64,000 nt of DNA from VAZQ01 sp045811525. Lineage in GTDB: Bacteria; Pseudomonadota; Alphaproteobacteria; Rhizobiales; Xanthobacteraceae. The position numbers were made by a program, and so were the translations under genes. Shown in pieces: positions 9,006-17,535 of this stretch (its first letter is position 1; every line of letters starts with the position of its first letter). The notes under the pieces are model-generated. The model saw nothing but the letters and a program-made list of their open reading frames with translations. It had not been told where the DNA came from and searched no databases. Where the stretch lies: positions 21,280 to 85,279 of the forward strand of contig JBJMTV010000035.1 of NCBI GenBank assembly GCA_045811525.1. Reading direction: 5' to 3'.

Positions 9006-9271
9006 TGCAGTTCTCCCGCTGGCTCGCGCCGCACTGTGTAGTGGGTGCATGAAAATGTGCAACCATGGTAGGCTCGCGCCTGAAAGGTCGCATTGCTCTT
9101 CGCGCGTGCCTCCCGCGTTTGCCCCTGTGCTGGATCTGAACAGCAGGGCCAAGCCCTTGATCGGGGAGCTTCGCTTCCGACGCTCGCTATGACCTTGCGC
9201 GCTCAATCGTGCGACGTTCGTATGGCGAGAGTTGCGCGGCTATGCTGCAAAATACAAAAGGAGAAAAGGCC

Positions 9272-9466
9272 ATGCCTGCGACCGACGAGGATGATCGGCC
9301 AAAGAAAAAGATCGTGCATGAGATTGGGCAGGATCTCTCGCTGCTATCCGTGAAGGAGCTGGAGCAGCGGGTGGCTCTCTTGCAGGAGGAAATAGGCCGG
9401 CTGCAGAGCGCGATCGGCAGCAAGCAGGCATCCCGTAGTGTGGCAGATACCTTCTTCAAAAATTAG
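9272..9466 (+). CDS. DUF1192 family small protein
   Basis: A 64-residue protein with the conserved opening DDRPKKKIVHEIGQDLSLLS, then a short amphipathic coiled-coil-like helix (VKELEQRVALLQEEIGRLQ). This matches the alphaproteobacterial DUF1192 family, whose function is unknown. AAGGAGA lies 9 bases upstream of the ATG. It sits beside rcdA, as in other alphaproteobacteria, so a cell-cycle or envelope role has been suspected from context only. Confidence 0.85.
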   Translation: MPATDEDDRPKKKIVHEIGQDLSLLSVKELEQRVALLQEEIGRLQSAIGSKQASRSVADTFFKN

Positions 9467-9505
9467 CGCACCGCGGCAGTTCTCCGTCCGTGGATGTAGC
9501 GACCC

Positions 9506-9520
9506 TTAATGCGTTGTTAA
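9506..9520 (+). promoter_or_regulatory. Perfect CtrA box TTAA-N7-TTAA
   Basis: TTAA at 9506-9509 and 9517-9520 with exactly seven bases between them is the full consensus for the cell-cycle regulator CtrA. A weak -10-like TACTAT lies at 9535-9540, which places the box at the -35 position, as in CtrA-activated promoters. The predicted transcript start is near 9547. Confidence 0.7.
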
Positions 9521-9546
9521 GCTTTCCCGATCATTACTATGGAGGT

Positions 9547-9637
9547 CCAACTTCTGGACATTGAGTGGCTCCTGTCCACTCTGTTTGACGCCTCCCTGTT
9601 AAAACTTCGAGCCGCCGGCAACGGCGGCTCTTTTTTT
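9547..9637 (+). ncRNA. Candidate CtrA-controlled small RNA
   Basis: Between DUF1192 and rcdA there is a CtrA box, then about 90 bases ending in a textbook terminator. The segment contains a first hairpin with arms GGACA (9556-9560) and TGTCC (9573-9577). A single-stranded stretch follows with CCTCCC (9591-9596), which is complementary to Shine-Dalgarno sequences, and then the terminator stem. A 39-codon frame starting at 9539 runs through the terminator and has no ribosome site, so coding is less likely. The transcript ends are inferred. It was not matched to a named RNA family. Confidence 0.5.
9609..9637 (+). terminator. Strong rho-independent terminator
   Basis: A perfect 8-bp stem, GAGCCGCC (9609-9616) and GGCGGCTC (9623-9630), with a GGCAAC loop and seven T residues (9631-9637). 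It ends the candidate small RNA and insulates rcdA from DUF1192. Confidence 0.92.
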
Positions 9638-9856
9638 ATGGTCGGAGCCAATTGAGCAGCAGTGAGCTTAGGGTTAACGGCAGCGATGTTCCTATTATTC
9701 CTCGGCCACCCAGCGTGCCTCGGGGTCCGTTAGCAACTATGTCGCCAGCTTTACAGAGCATCGGCCTGGACACGTTGGGCTGACCTGAGCAATGGTGCCA
9801 ACCGCTCAAGCGCTGACGCAGCATTGAGCTGCTTCTAGTAGCGTGAGGCTTGCGGG

Positions 9857-10363
9857 ATGGGCGAGAAGGTACGCAACGCGGCCGTGTCCTTTGGCGCGCG
9901 ACTAGCGGGCTCCCAGGCCTTTGCCGACCTATTTCGCGACGGCATGGCGCTGGTCGAGGAGACTGCGAGCTACCTCGATGGGCCGGGGCGACTGGACTCC
10001 AAGAAGCTCGAGCGCACCGGTGCGCTCGCCTATGCCACCGAGAGCATGCGGTTGACCACGCGCCTGATGCAGCTTGCCTCGTGGCTGCTGTTGCATCGCG
10101 CTGTTCGCGAGGGCGAAATGTCGCTCGCTCAGGCCAGCAAGGAGAAGGCGAAGGTCAAGCTCTCGGCCGGAGAGTTCAGCGATGCTGCCAACCTCAAGCT
10201 GGTACCGGAGCGGCTGGGCGGGCTGATCCAGCGCTCCAAGGAGCTGCAAAGCGCGGTCAAGCGCTTGGACGCCACCATGCACGCGCCGCCTACGCGCACG
10301 GAGCGCGCCAACCCGGTCGAGCGTCAGCGGGGCTTGCTAAAAGCTGCTTTCGAGCGCGACTGA
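9857..10363 (+). CDS. rcdA: RcdA, regulator of CtrA degradation (DUF1465)
   Basis: A 168-residue all-helical protein of the DUF1465/RcdA family. In Caulobacter RcdA is an adaptor that, with CpdR and PopA, delivers the cell-cycle regulator CtrA to ClpXP. Family-typical segments are VSFGARLAGSQAFADLFRDGM, the central YATESMRLTTRLMQLASWLLL helix and VPERLGGLIQRSKELQSAVKRLD. The C-terminal tail (ERANPVERQRGLLKAAFERD) is polar and probably disordered. It lies downstream of a perfect CtrA box and a terminator, so CtrA may influence its own turnover locally. It is convergent with rpmE. Confidence 0.88.
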   Translation: MGEKVRNAAVSFGARLAGSQAFADLFRDGMALVEETASYLDGPGRLDSKKLERTGALAYATESMRLTTRLMQLASWLLLHRAVREGEMSLAQASKEKAKVKLSAGEFSDAANLKLVPERLGGLIQRSKELQSAVKRLDATMHAPPTRTERANPVERQRGLLKAAFERD

Positions 10364-10399
10364 AACGAAGGCGAGAGCACTTGCCGCGCTGACCGACGT

Positions 10400-10627
10400 C
10401 TATTTCTTGAGGCCGATGCCAGCGAATTTCTTTTGGAAGCGAGAAACGCGGCCCCCGCGATCAAGCAGGTGCTGCTGCCCGCCGGTCCAGGCGGGATGCG
10501 ACTTCGGATCAATGTCCAGACGCAGCGTGTCGCCGCGCTTTCCCCATGTGGTGCGGGTCGTGAACTCGGTGCCGTCGGTCATCACGACCTTGATGGTGTG
10601 GTAGCCGGGATGGATGTCGGACTTCAT
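10400..10627 (-). CDS. rpmE: 50S ribosomal protein L31
   Basis: A 75-residue protein that begins MKSDIHPGYHTIKVVMTDG, the L31 hallmark, with SHPAWTGGQQHLLDRGGRVSRFQKKF at the end. No CxxC zinc-ribbon cysteines are present, so it is the zinc-free (C-minus) form usual in rhizobia. The start has AGAGG 9 bases upstream. The promoter would lie in the region shared with the divergent ABC exporter gene. Confidence 0.97.
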   Translation of the reverse strand: MKSDIHPGYHTIKVVMTDGTEFTTRTTWGKRGDTLRLDIDPKSHPAWTGGQQHLLDRGGRVSRFQKKFAGIGLKK

Positions 10628-10875
10628 AATTCTAGGCCTCTGCACGGGTCTTGGCACGATCGGAGCGCGTGGCTGCGGATGATGCCGAAATCGTGCGCTC
10701 TATAGCCGAGGCGGCCTGTCCAAACAAGGCGCAGCGGGCTCGAGCCGCCATTCACGGCGGATGGCCGGATCACTGACCTGAACCCGTTCCTGTGCGAGCC
10801 CCGCGATTTGCCAGCCGCCCACCGGCGCGGCATTGTCGCAACTCTTTGAGGAGCCGAGCTGCAGAGCAGCGCCCC

Positions 10876-12714
10876 ATGAACGTTGTCGAGCGAGACGCGG
10901 CCCGGGCGAGTGGAACCGTCGCGGGCCCAGCGCCCTCAGCGGCGCAGCCCCCGAGTGGCAAACCAGAGGCTGGCCGTCGCTTGCGTCCGTTGCTTGCGCT
11001 CGTGCCCTACATCCTGCGCTACCGCCTGACCGCGAGTGCGGCGCTGGTCGCCCTGCTGGTTGCAGCAGTGACCACCTTGGTCGTGCCGCTTGCTGTACGG
11101 CGCATGATTGACTTCGGATTCTCGCGCGACAGCGCAAGCCTGATCGACAGCTACTTCGCGGTTTTGGTGGGGGTCGTCGGACTTCTTGCGCTGGCGAGCG
11201 CGGCACGCTTCTACCTCGTCACCACCCTCGGCGAGCGGATCGTCGCCGATCTGCGCGCCGACGTGTTCAGCCATCTGATCAACCTTTCCCCGGCCTACTT
11301 CGACCAGGCTCAGAGCGGCGAGCTGATCTCGAGGCTTACCGGCGACACCACGCAGATCAAGGCGGCGGTGGGAGCGTCGGTTTCCGTCGCCCTGCGCAAT
11401 GTTGTGCTGTTTGTCGGCGCCACCGTGATGATGGTGGTCACCAGCCCGCGTCTGTCTGCGTTTGTGCTCGGGGCAATACCGTTGATCGTCTTGCCGCTCT
11501 ACGGGTTCGGGCGCACGGTGCGTCGTCGCTCGCGCACGGCGCAGGACATGCTCGGTGATGCTAGCGCTTATGCGGCCGAGTTGGTGGGGGCGGTGCGCGT
11601 GCTGCAGGCCTTCACCAATGAAAGGCTTGCGAGCAGCCGCTTCGCTGCTGCCGTGGAGCGGGCATTTCAAGCGGCACGGGCCTCCATTCGGGTGCGCGCG
11701 ATTTTGACCGCCATCGCTATTTTTCTGGTGTTCGGGAGCGTCGTCGTGGTGCTGTGGGTCGGTGCCCAGGATGTGCTGGCGGATCGGATGACCGCGGGCC
11801 GCCTGTCGCAATTCGTTCTCTACGCAGTGTTAGCCGCCGCCGGCTTGGGGCAATTGTCGGAGGTTTGGGGTGAGCTTTCGCAGGCCGCCGGCGCCGCCGA
11901 GCGGCTGTTTGAAATTCTCCATGCGAGAACAGCGATTGTCACTCCCGCACACCCGACGGCGCTGCCGCAGCCTGCACGCGGCGAGGTCGCGTTCGGCGAT
12001 GTATGGTTTTCTTATCCGGCGCGGGCAGGGGTGTCGGTGCTCAACGGTGTTTCCCTGAGCGTTCGGCGCGGGGAAAAAGTCGCGATTGTCGGCCCGTCGG
12101 GCGCCGGGAAGAGCACGATCTTCCATCTCATTCTGCGCTTCTACGATCCCAGCTCGGGCGTCATCACTTTCGATGGCGTGGCGCTGCGCGAGCTAGACCC
12201 TGTCGATCTGCGCAGGTGCGTTGCACTGGTGCCGCAGGACGCCATGGTGCTCTCGGCGTCCATTCGCGACAATATTCGTTTCGGCCGGCCCGAGGCCAGT
12301 GATGCGGAGGTAGAGCACGCGGCGGAGCTTGCGCACGCGCGCGAATTCATCACGCAGCTGCCACAGAAGTTTGCAACGGTGCTCGGCGAGCGCGGTATGA
12401 CACTCTCGGGCGGGCAAAGACAGCGCATCGCCATTGCCCGCGCCATTCTGCGCCAAGCGCCTCTTCTGCTGCTTGATGAAGCAACCTCATCGCTCGATTC
12501 GCAAAGCGAGACCCTGGTGCAGGCGGCGCTCGAGCGTCTCATGCAAGGGCGCACGACGCTGGTGATCGCGCACCGGCTGGCGACCGTGCTCTCGTGTGAC
12601 CGCATCCTGGTCATGGAAGCCGGGCGCGTCGTCGAGCAGGGAACGCACGAGCAGCTGATTGCTGCCGGGGGGCTCTACGCGCGCTTGGCGCGCCTGCAAT
12701 TCCAGGGGACGTGA
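10876..12714 (+). CDS. ABC exporter, fused permease-ATPase (MsbA/LipA-type)
   Basis: A 612-residue half-transporter. Residues 1-35 are a variable, Ala/Pro-rich cytoplasmic lead. Six transmembrane helices fill about 40-320. The nucleotide-binding domain (about 365-600) has Walker A GPSGAGKS (from 406), the signature LSGGQRQRIAIARAIL, Walker B LLLLDEATSSLD and the switch histidine in VIAHRLATV. It should act as a homodimer in the inner membrane, exporting a lipid-like or hydrophobic compound. The same type of gene adjoins rpmE in other rhizobia. The ATG at 10876 lacks a clear ribosome site, so the exact start is uncertain. Confidence 0.9.
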   Translation: MNVVERDAARASGTVAGPAPSAAQPPSGKPEAGRRLRPLLALVPYILRYRLTASAALVALLVAAVTTLVVPLAVRRMIDFGFSRDSASLIDSYFAVLVGVVGLLALASAARFYLVTTLGERIVADLRADVFSHLINLSPAYFDQAQSGELISRLTGDTTQIKAAVGASVSVALRNVVLFVGATVMMVVTSPRLSAFVLGAIPLIVLPLYGFGRTVRRRSRTAQDMLGDASAYAAELVGAVRVLQAFTNERLASSRFAAAVERAFQAARASIRVRAILTAIAIFLVFGSVVVVLWVGAQDVLADRMTAGRLSQFVLYAVLAAAGLGQLSEVWGELSQAAGAAERLFEILHARTAIVTPAHPTALPQPARGEVAFGDVWFSYPARAGVSVLNGVSLSVRRGEKVAIVGPSGAGKSTIFHLILRFYDPSSGVITFDGVALRELDPVDLRRCVALVPQDAMVLSASIRDNIRFGRPEASDAEVEHAAELAHAREFITQLPQKFATVLGERGMTLSGGQRQRIAIARAILRQAPLLLLDEATSSLDSQSETLVQAALERLMQGRTTLVIAHRLATVLSCDRILVMEAGRVVEQGTHEQLIAAGGLYARLARLQFQGT

Positions 12715-12778
12715 GGCGAGTTTCGTTGAAATATCTTCAGACGCCGTAGCGCGGGCCCGACTCACTCAGGGCGGCTTT

Positions 12779-13240
12779 TCAGAGCTGCGGTCGCCAGCAC
12801 ATCTTGTAGACGGGCGCGCCCGAGCGCCAGTTGAGCGCTCCACCTGAGATCACGAATCCATGCTTCTCATAGAACGCGATGGCGCGAGCGTTGTCGGTAT
12901 TGACGTGCAGGTCGAGGCCGCGCGGTGAGATCCGCTTTGCCTCTGCCATGAGCGCGTTGGCAATGCCCATTCCCCACGCCTCCGGCGCCACCACGACCTG
13001 ATCGACATCGAAGCTTGCGGCATCAACGGTGATAAAGCCGAGCAGCTGCTCGTGGCCCTCAGCCAGCGTGATTGTCGCCGCAGGGACGAGCTCCTCACGC
13101 CAACGTCGGCGCCACCAGTCCAGGCGTGTGTTGAAATCGATCGAGGGATAGGCGAGTTGCCAAGTCCGCCGCCACAGCTCAATCGCGGCGTCCTCGTCTG
13201 TGCTCCGATACTGGCGCAGCGCAAACGCGCGATCGTTCAT
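12779..13240 (-). CDS. GNAT family N-acetyltransferase
   Basis: A 153-residue acyl-CoA-dependent acetyltransferase. The N-terminal ALRQYRSTDEDAAIELW, the beta-4 acetyl-CoA segment VDQVVVAPEAWGMGIANALM (the Q/R-x-x-G-x-G/A loop is seen as PEAWGMGIANAL) and the C-terminal VNTDNARAIAFYEKHGFV are standard for the fold. The substrate is unknown. The start at MNDRAFAL was preferred over an upstream frame rich in Arg. It is convergent with the ABC exporter. Confidence 0.88.
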   Translation of the reverse strand: MNDRAFALRQYRSTDEDAAIELWRRTWQLAYPSIDFNTRLDWWRRRWREELVPAATITLAEGHEQLLGFITVDAASFDVDQVVVAPEAWGMGIANALMAEAKRISPRGLDLHVNTDNARAIAFYEKHGFVISGGALNWRSGAPVYKMCWRPQL

Positions 13241-13300
13241 CGGCCGCTCATGGCGTGCCGCTCTAGCGCGCCGACTGTGACGAGCGTAGCAATCCAACCA

Positions 13301-14332
13301 TTAGCGTTCTGTCAGTTTAAGTTCGATTCGCCGGTTGCGCGTAAAGGCCTCCTCGGTCTTGTCGACGTCGATCGGCTGAAACTCGGCAAAACCGGCCGCG
13401 AGCAAACGCTGCGGCGAAACGCCTTTGCTGACGAGATACTGCACCACGGCAATGGCGCGCGCCGCCGAAAGCTCCCAGTTGTTCTTGAATTGCGGACTGC
13501 TGATCGGCCGCATGTCGGTGTGCCCGTCAACGCGCAGGACCCAGCCGATTTCACCGGGAATGCGCCGCTCGAGCTCGATCAGTGCAGTTGCCAGTTGATC
13601 GAGCTCGGTACGTCCTTCGGCCTTGTCCAGCGTGGCTTTGCCGGTGTCGAAGAATACTTCCGACTGGAACACGAACCGGTCGCCCACAACGCGAATGTCC
13701 GGTCTATTGCCGAGAATCGCCCGCAGTCGCCCGAAGAAGTCCGAGCGATAACGCTGCAACTCCTGCACCCTTTGCGCGAGTGCCACGTTGAGCCGTTGCC
13801 CCAAGTCGGCAATGCGAGCTTGTGAGTCCTTGTCCTTCTTCTCGGTCGCTTCGAGCGCCCCCTCGATTTCCGCGAGCTGTCGCCGCAGCGCGGCGATTTG
13901 TTGATTGAGCACCTCGACCTGGGCGAGCGCGCGGGCATTGAGACGCTTTTCCGAATCAAGCTGGCCGTTAAGCTCCACCACCTTGCCTTGTGCATCAGCC
14001 GCGCCGCTGCCGATCCCGCTATAAAGGCCCTTGTAGCGATCGCGATCACCCTCGACCGCACTAAGGCTCGAGCGCAGCGAGGCGATTTGCTCCTCCAGAC
14101 TGACCTTGCCGGATTTCTCCAGTGACAACAGCTCGGTGAGTTGCGCAATCTGCGAAGTAAGACGCGACAGCGCGGTGTCCTTGCCCGTGACCTCCTGCGT
14201 CAAATAGAACTGCACGACGACGAAGACCGTGAGCAGAAACACCACCCCGAGAATGAGCGTCGAAAGCGCATCGACGAATCCCGGCCAATAGTTCAGGGCG
14301 CTGCTATCGCGGCGCGCGCGTGCAAGGGCCAT
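13301..14332 (-). CDS. MotB/OmpA-like stator protein with coiled coil
   Basis: A 343-residue inner-membrane protein. One N-terminal helix (about 17-45, YWPGFVDALSTLILGVVFLL) carries an Asp (D21) at the position of the proton-binding Asp of MotB. A long coiled coil (about 50-195) follows, then a C-terminal OmpA-like peptidoglycan-binding domain (about 215-343, FFDTGKATL, RVDGHTDMRPI, NNWELSAARA). It lies 17 bp downstream of an ExbB/MotA-like gene and together they look like a proton-driven stator unit. It is not beside flagellar genes, so the driven machine is unknown. Confidence 0.85.
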   Translation of the reverse strand: MALARARRDSSALNYWPGFVDALSTLILGVVFLLTVFVVVQFYLTQEVTGKDTALSRLTSQIAQLTELLSLEKSGKVSLEEQIASLRSSLSAVEGDRDRYKGLYSGIGSGAADAQGKVVELNGQLDSEKRLNARALAQVEVLNQQIAALRRQLAEIEGALEATEKKDKDSQARIADLGQRLNVALAQRVQELQRYRSDFFGRLRAILGNRPDIRVVGDRFVFQSEVFFDTGKATLDKAEGRTELDQLATALIELERRIPGEIGWVLRVDGHTDMRPISSPQFKNNWELSAARAIAVVQYLVSKGVSPQRLLAAGFAEFQPIDVDKTEEAFTRNRRIELKLTER

Positions 14333-14349
14333 TGTTGTACCCGAGGCTC

Positions 14350-15345
14350 CTACTTATTGACGTTCTCGCGCACCAGGATCTCCAGCAGCCGGCGGATGTC
14401 GCGATGCTGCTGAGCCTGCGAATCCACCCAGTCGCGGATCATCTGCTGCTCGGTGCGCATGTGGTGAACCAGCCCCTGAATGGCTTCCGCGAGATTTCCC
14501 ATGGCCGTGGTCGTAGCGCGGCTCGATCCGGATTCCGTGATCGCCTCACGCAGGCGGTCCATGGAGGTTTTCAAGTCGCTGCCGGGAGCAGCTCCGACCG
14601 GGGCGCCGACGGTCGGATCGCGCTCCACGCCCAGGTCACGAACCGTGGTGGAGAGCCAGTCCTCGAGCTCGGTGTAAAATCGGTTCTGCGCTTGGCTCGT
14701 CTGCAGATCGAGGAATCCGAGCACGAGCGAGCCTGCCAGACCGAACAACGAAGACGAAAACGAGATGCCCATGCCGCTGAGGGGCGCTGCCAAACCCTCC
14801 TTGAGGGCATCGAAAACAGCAGTGGCGTCCCCCCCGGGTTTAAGCGTGTTGATCACATTGCCGACCGAACCCACGGTCTCGATCAGGCCCCAGAAGGTTC
14901 CGAGCAGGCCAAGGAAGATGAGCAGGCCCGTCATGTAGCGCGATATGTCGCGAGCCTCATCCAGGCGAGTAGCGATGGAATCGAGGATCCCGCGCATCAT
15001 CTGGGTGGACATCGCCATGCGGCCGATGCGATCGCCTAGCAAAGACGCCATTGGCGCCAGCAGGACTGGCGGATGCTCGACCGCGAGGCCAGGGTCGGCC
15101 AAGCGAAACCCATTCACCCAGCTCACTTCGGGAAAAAGACGAAGCACTTGACGGAAGGCGAGCAAAATACCGACGCCAAGCACGAACAGGATGAGCGCGT
15201 TCAGGAAAGGATTGGCACGGAAGGCGACCAGGATCTGGGCGTGCAGTATGACGAGCACCAGCGCGCACAGGATCAAGAATACCAGCATCCGGACTAGGAA
15301 AATCCGGGGCGAGGAAAGCTTGAAGGGATCCAGGTCTTTGGCCAT
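14350..15345 (-). CDS. MotA/TolQ/ExbB-like proton-channel protein
   Basis: A 331-residue inner-membrane protein. Two N-terminal helices (about 15-40 and 45-64) precede a cytoplasmic segment. A TolQ/MotA core follows with MTGLLIFLGLLGTFWGLI (about 138-155) and ISFSSSLFGLAGSLVLGFLDL (about 194-214), then a helical tail to the C-terminus. These are the two conserved pore helices of the family. The partner would be the MotB/OmpA-like protein encoded just downstream. Compared with TolQ in this same window it has two extra N-terminal helices and a longer tail, so it is not the Tol stator. Confidence 0.85.
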   Translation of the reverse strand: MAKDLDPFKLSSPRIFLVRMLVFLILCALVLVILHAQILVAFRANPFLNALILFVLGVGILLAFRQVLRLFPEVSWVNGFRLADPGLAVEHPPVLLAPMASLLGDRIGRMAMSTQMMRGILDSIATRLDEARDISRYMTGLLIFLGLLGTFWGLIETVGSVGNVINTLKPGGDATAVFDALKEGLAAPLSGMGISFSSSLFGLAGSLVLGFLDLQTSQAQNRFYTELEDWLSTTVRDLGVERDPTVGAPVGAAPGSDLKTSMDRLREAITESGSSRATTTAMGNLAEAIQGLVHHMRTEQQMIRDWVDSQAQQHRDIRRLLEILVRENVNK

Positions 15346-15564
15346 GGCGCCAGTTCAACGCAATACTTGAGTTGACCCACAATAAGGCACGGTCGGGGCG
15401 GAAGGAAGGAGGCCGGACAGGCGCCCCGCATCTCGAACAAGGGCGGCGCTCACGGGCATTTTGTGCCCATCGGCATCCATTTCTCCTGCCCCGAGGCGCG
15501 CACGAGCTCGGCTAGCGAGGGGCAAAGCTGGTGCCGCAGCCCGCGTGAACGCGGCTCGAAGCTG

Positions 15565-16362
15565 TCACTCCGCGTCGATCTGCTTGAGAAGCTGGAGCAG
15601 CTGGCGATGCAGCAGGTCGTTTCCGGCCAGGATGCCGCCCGTCGTGAGCATCGCATCCCGTCCTGCCAAATCGGTCGCGAACCCGCCCGCCTCGCGGACG
15701 AGAGCTATGCCGCCGGCCATGTCCCACGGCGACAGACCACGCTCCCAATAGGCATCGAACCGGCCGGCTGCGACCCAGGCGAGATCAAGTGACGCAGCGC
15801 CGAAGCGGCGCAAGCCCGCGATCTTGTCTTGCACCGCCGCGTGCTCTTGGCGCGTCCGCGCCACGTCACCGCGACTGGGATGAGGCAGAGCGCACGCTAC
15901 CACAGCATCTCCCAACCGCCGCCGCGCGGCGACGCGCAGCCTTTGATCGTTGAGAAAAGCGCCTTTGCCGCGCTCGGCCGTGAACAGCTCATCGGTGGCC
16001 GGGTTGTAGACGAGCCCGGCAAAAATCGCGCCGTCCCGCTCCAATGCAATGGAGATGGCGAAATGCGGAATGCCGTGCAGGAAATTTAACGTGCCGTCGA
16101 GCGGGTCGACGATCCAGCGGTGGCTCTTGTCCGTGCCCTCGCGCGCCCCGCCCTCCTCGCCGAGGAAGCCGTAGCCGGGGCGCGCCTGGATCAGCTCCTC
16201 GGCCAGGATCTGCTCGGCGCGTCGATCGGCGCTGCTCACGAAATTGGCAGGTCCCTTCAACGAGACCTGCAGGTGCTCGATTTCCCCAAAGTCGCGCTTG
16301 AGCGTGCGTCCTGCCTTGCGCGCAGCCTTGATCATGACGTTAAGCAGCGCGGATCGGAGCAT
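15565..16362 (-). CDS. suhB: Inositol monophosphatase family protein (SuhB-like)
   Basis: A 265-residue Mg-dependent phosphatase. The metal-binding motifs are complete: GEEGG (68-72), WIVDPLDGT (83-91) and the C-terminal SPWDMAGGIALVREAGG. The family hydrolyses myo-inositol-1-phosphate and related sugar phosphates, and SuhB also affects rRNA transcription in E. coli. It is transcribed between the Sel1-repeat gene and the stator pair. The 219 bp between it and the stator pair (15346-15564) hold nothing that I can recognise. Confidence 0.92.
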   Translation of the reverse strand: MLRSALLNVMIKAARKAGRTLKRDFGEIEHLQVSLKGPANFVSSADRRAEQILAEELIQARPGYGFLGEEGGAREGTDKSHRWIVDPLDGTLNFLHGIPHFAISIALERDGAIFAGLVYNPATDELFTAERGKGAFLNDQRLRVAARRRLGDAVVACALPHPSRGDVARTRQEHAAVQDKIAGLRRFGAASLDLAWVAAGRFDAYWERGLSPWDMAGGIALVREAGGFATDLAGRDAMLTTGGILAGNDLLHRQLLQLLKQIDAE

Positions 16363-16449
16363 GGGATGAATGGAGGAGGGCCGGGGCCGCTAGCCGGGAT
16401 GGCGCCGAAGCGTTGAACCGCCTCGGTCTGCCCGCCGCAACCGTGCGCG

Positions 16450-17535
16450 TCAAGAGCGGGACTCGCGCGCCTCCTTCAGTGCGTCGAGCCACGGTTTCGC
16501 AGCCTTCTCGGCGGCGGTCCGTACCTCCACGCTTTGCTTTTCTGCAAAGCTGTCGAGGGGAATGTCGCTCACACCGCCCGCCTTGGCGACGATGTGCCAC
16601 TTCAGCGCCTCGATCGGATCAGCCGGGACACCGCGTCCGCTCGCCAGCACATTCGCCAACCGGTTCTGTGCGATCGCATTTCCCTTGCGGGCGGCTTTCT
16701 TCAGCAGGGTGACTGCAAGCTCCTCGTTCCTGGTAACGCCAGTGCCGTTGAATAGTGCAATAGCATATTCGACCTGCGCATCAGTGTGGTCGGCGAGCGT
16801 CGCTGCTGCGAGCAACCGGGCGGCCTCGGCAAAATCCTTCGGTACGCCGCGGCCTTCCTTGTAAAGGGTAGCGAGTGCGTATTGCGCTTCCGGGTTGCCG
16901 GCCTGCGCGGCAATCCGGAACAACTCCGCGGCGCGCGCAAAATCCTGCGGGAACGCTTGGCCTTCGATATAGAGGACGCCGAGATTGTAGGACGCGCCGG
17001 TGTGTCCGAGCTTGGCGGCCTGCGCCAGCAGCTTGGCTCCCTCGTCACGGTTGACGGCGCCGCCGATGCGTCCACTCAGGTGCAAGAGCGCAAGGGCGAA
17101 CAACGCTTCGCGATCGCCGCGCTCGGCGCCAAGGCGGTACCATTCGACAGCCTTCTTGTCATCGCGCTCGACACCAAGTCCATTGGCGTAGAGCTCGCCA
17201 AGAAGCGTCATGGCTTTCACGTCTTTTTTTTCATTGACGCGCCGTGTGGCGATCGCGAACGCCGTCATGTAGAAGCCGCGTTGAAATGCGCCGTAGGCGA
17301 GGTCAGCGTCGCCGCGTGAGCCGCCGGTCAGCGGGGGCACGGCAGGCGGTTGTGTGGTTGGAGATCCCTCGACCGCGACCGGCTTACGCGGTGCAGCCTT
17401 GGCGGCGGGCTTGATGGCCGGCGCCTTCGGTGCCGGTGGCGTAAGCTGCCCCGCCGTCTCTGCGTGCACCGCTGCGGAGAGACCCGCGGCCAGCAGAAAT
17501 ACCAGCAAGCATGGCGCAGAGCGGCGCATGTTCAT
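16450..17535 (-). CDS. Secreted Sel1-repeat (TPR-like) protein
   Basis: A 361-residue protein with a signal peptide (about 5-25, CLLVFLLAAGLSAAVHAE), a Pro/Ala/Lys-rich linker (about 30-75) and then about six Sel1-like repeats of 36 residues (for example AMTLLGELYANGLGVERDD, ASYNLGVLYIEGQAFPQDF, AQYALATLYKEGRGVPKDF). Sel1 repeats are protein-protein scaffolds, often used by envelope proteins. Its ATG overlaps the stop codon of the ThiE-like gene (ATGA), with GGAGA upstream, so the two genes are translationally coupled. The partner is unknown. Confidence 0.88.
   Translation of the reverse strand: MNMRRSAPCLLVFLLAAGLSAAVHAETAGQLTPPAPKAPAIKPAAKAAPRKPVAVEGSPTTQPPAVPPLTGGSRGDADLAYGAFQRGFYMTAFAIATRRVNEKKDVKAMTLLGELYANGLGVERDDKKAVEWYRLGAERGDREALFALALLHLSGRIGGAVNRDEGAKLLAQAAKLGHTGASYNLGVLYIEGQAFPQDFARAAELFRIAAQAGNPEAQYALATLYKEGRGVPKDFAEAARLLAAATLADHTDAQVEYAIALFNGTGVTRNEELAVTLLKKAARKGNAIAQNRLANVLASGRGVPADPIEALKWHIVAKAGGVSDIPLDSFAEKQSVEVRTAAEKAAKPWLDALKEARESRS

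Noticed and set aside
9539..9658. A 39-codon peptide starting ATG 9539
   Set aside because: It reads straight through a strong terminator and lacks a ribosome site; a small RNA explains the region better, although a leader peptide is not formally excluded.
13301..15345. ZorA/ZorB of a Zorya anti-phage system
   Set aside because: The pair shares the stator plan, but no zorC, zorD or zorE nuclease/helicase gene is adjacent, and all neighbours are housekeeping genes.
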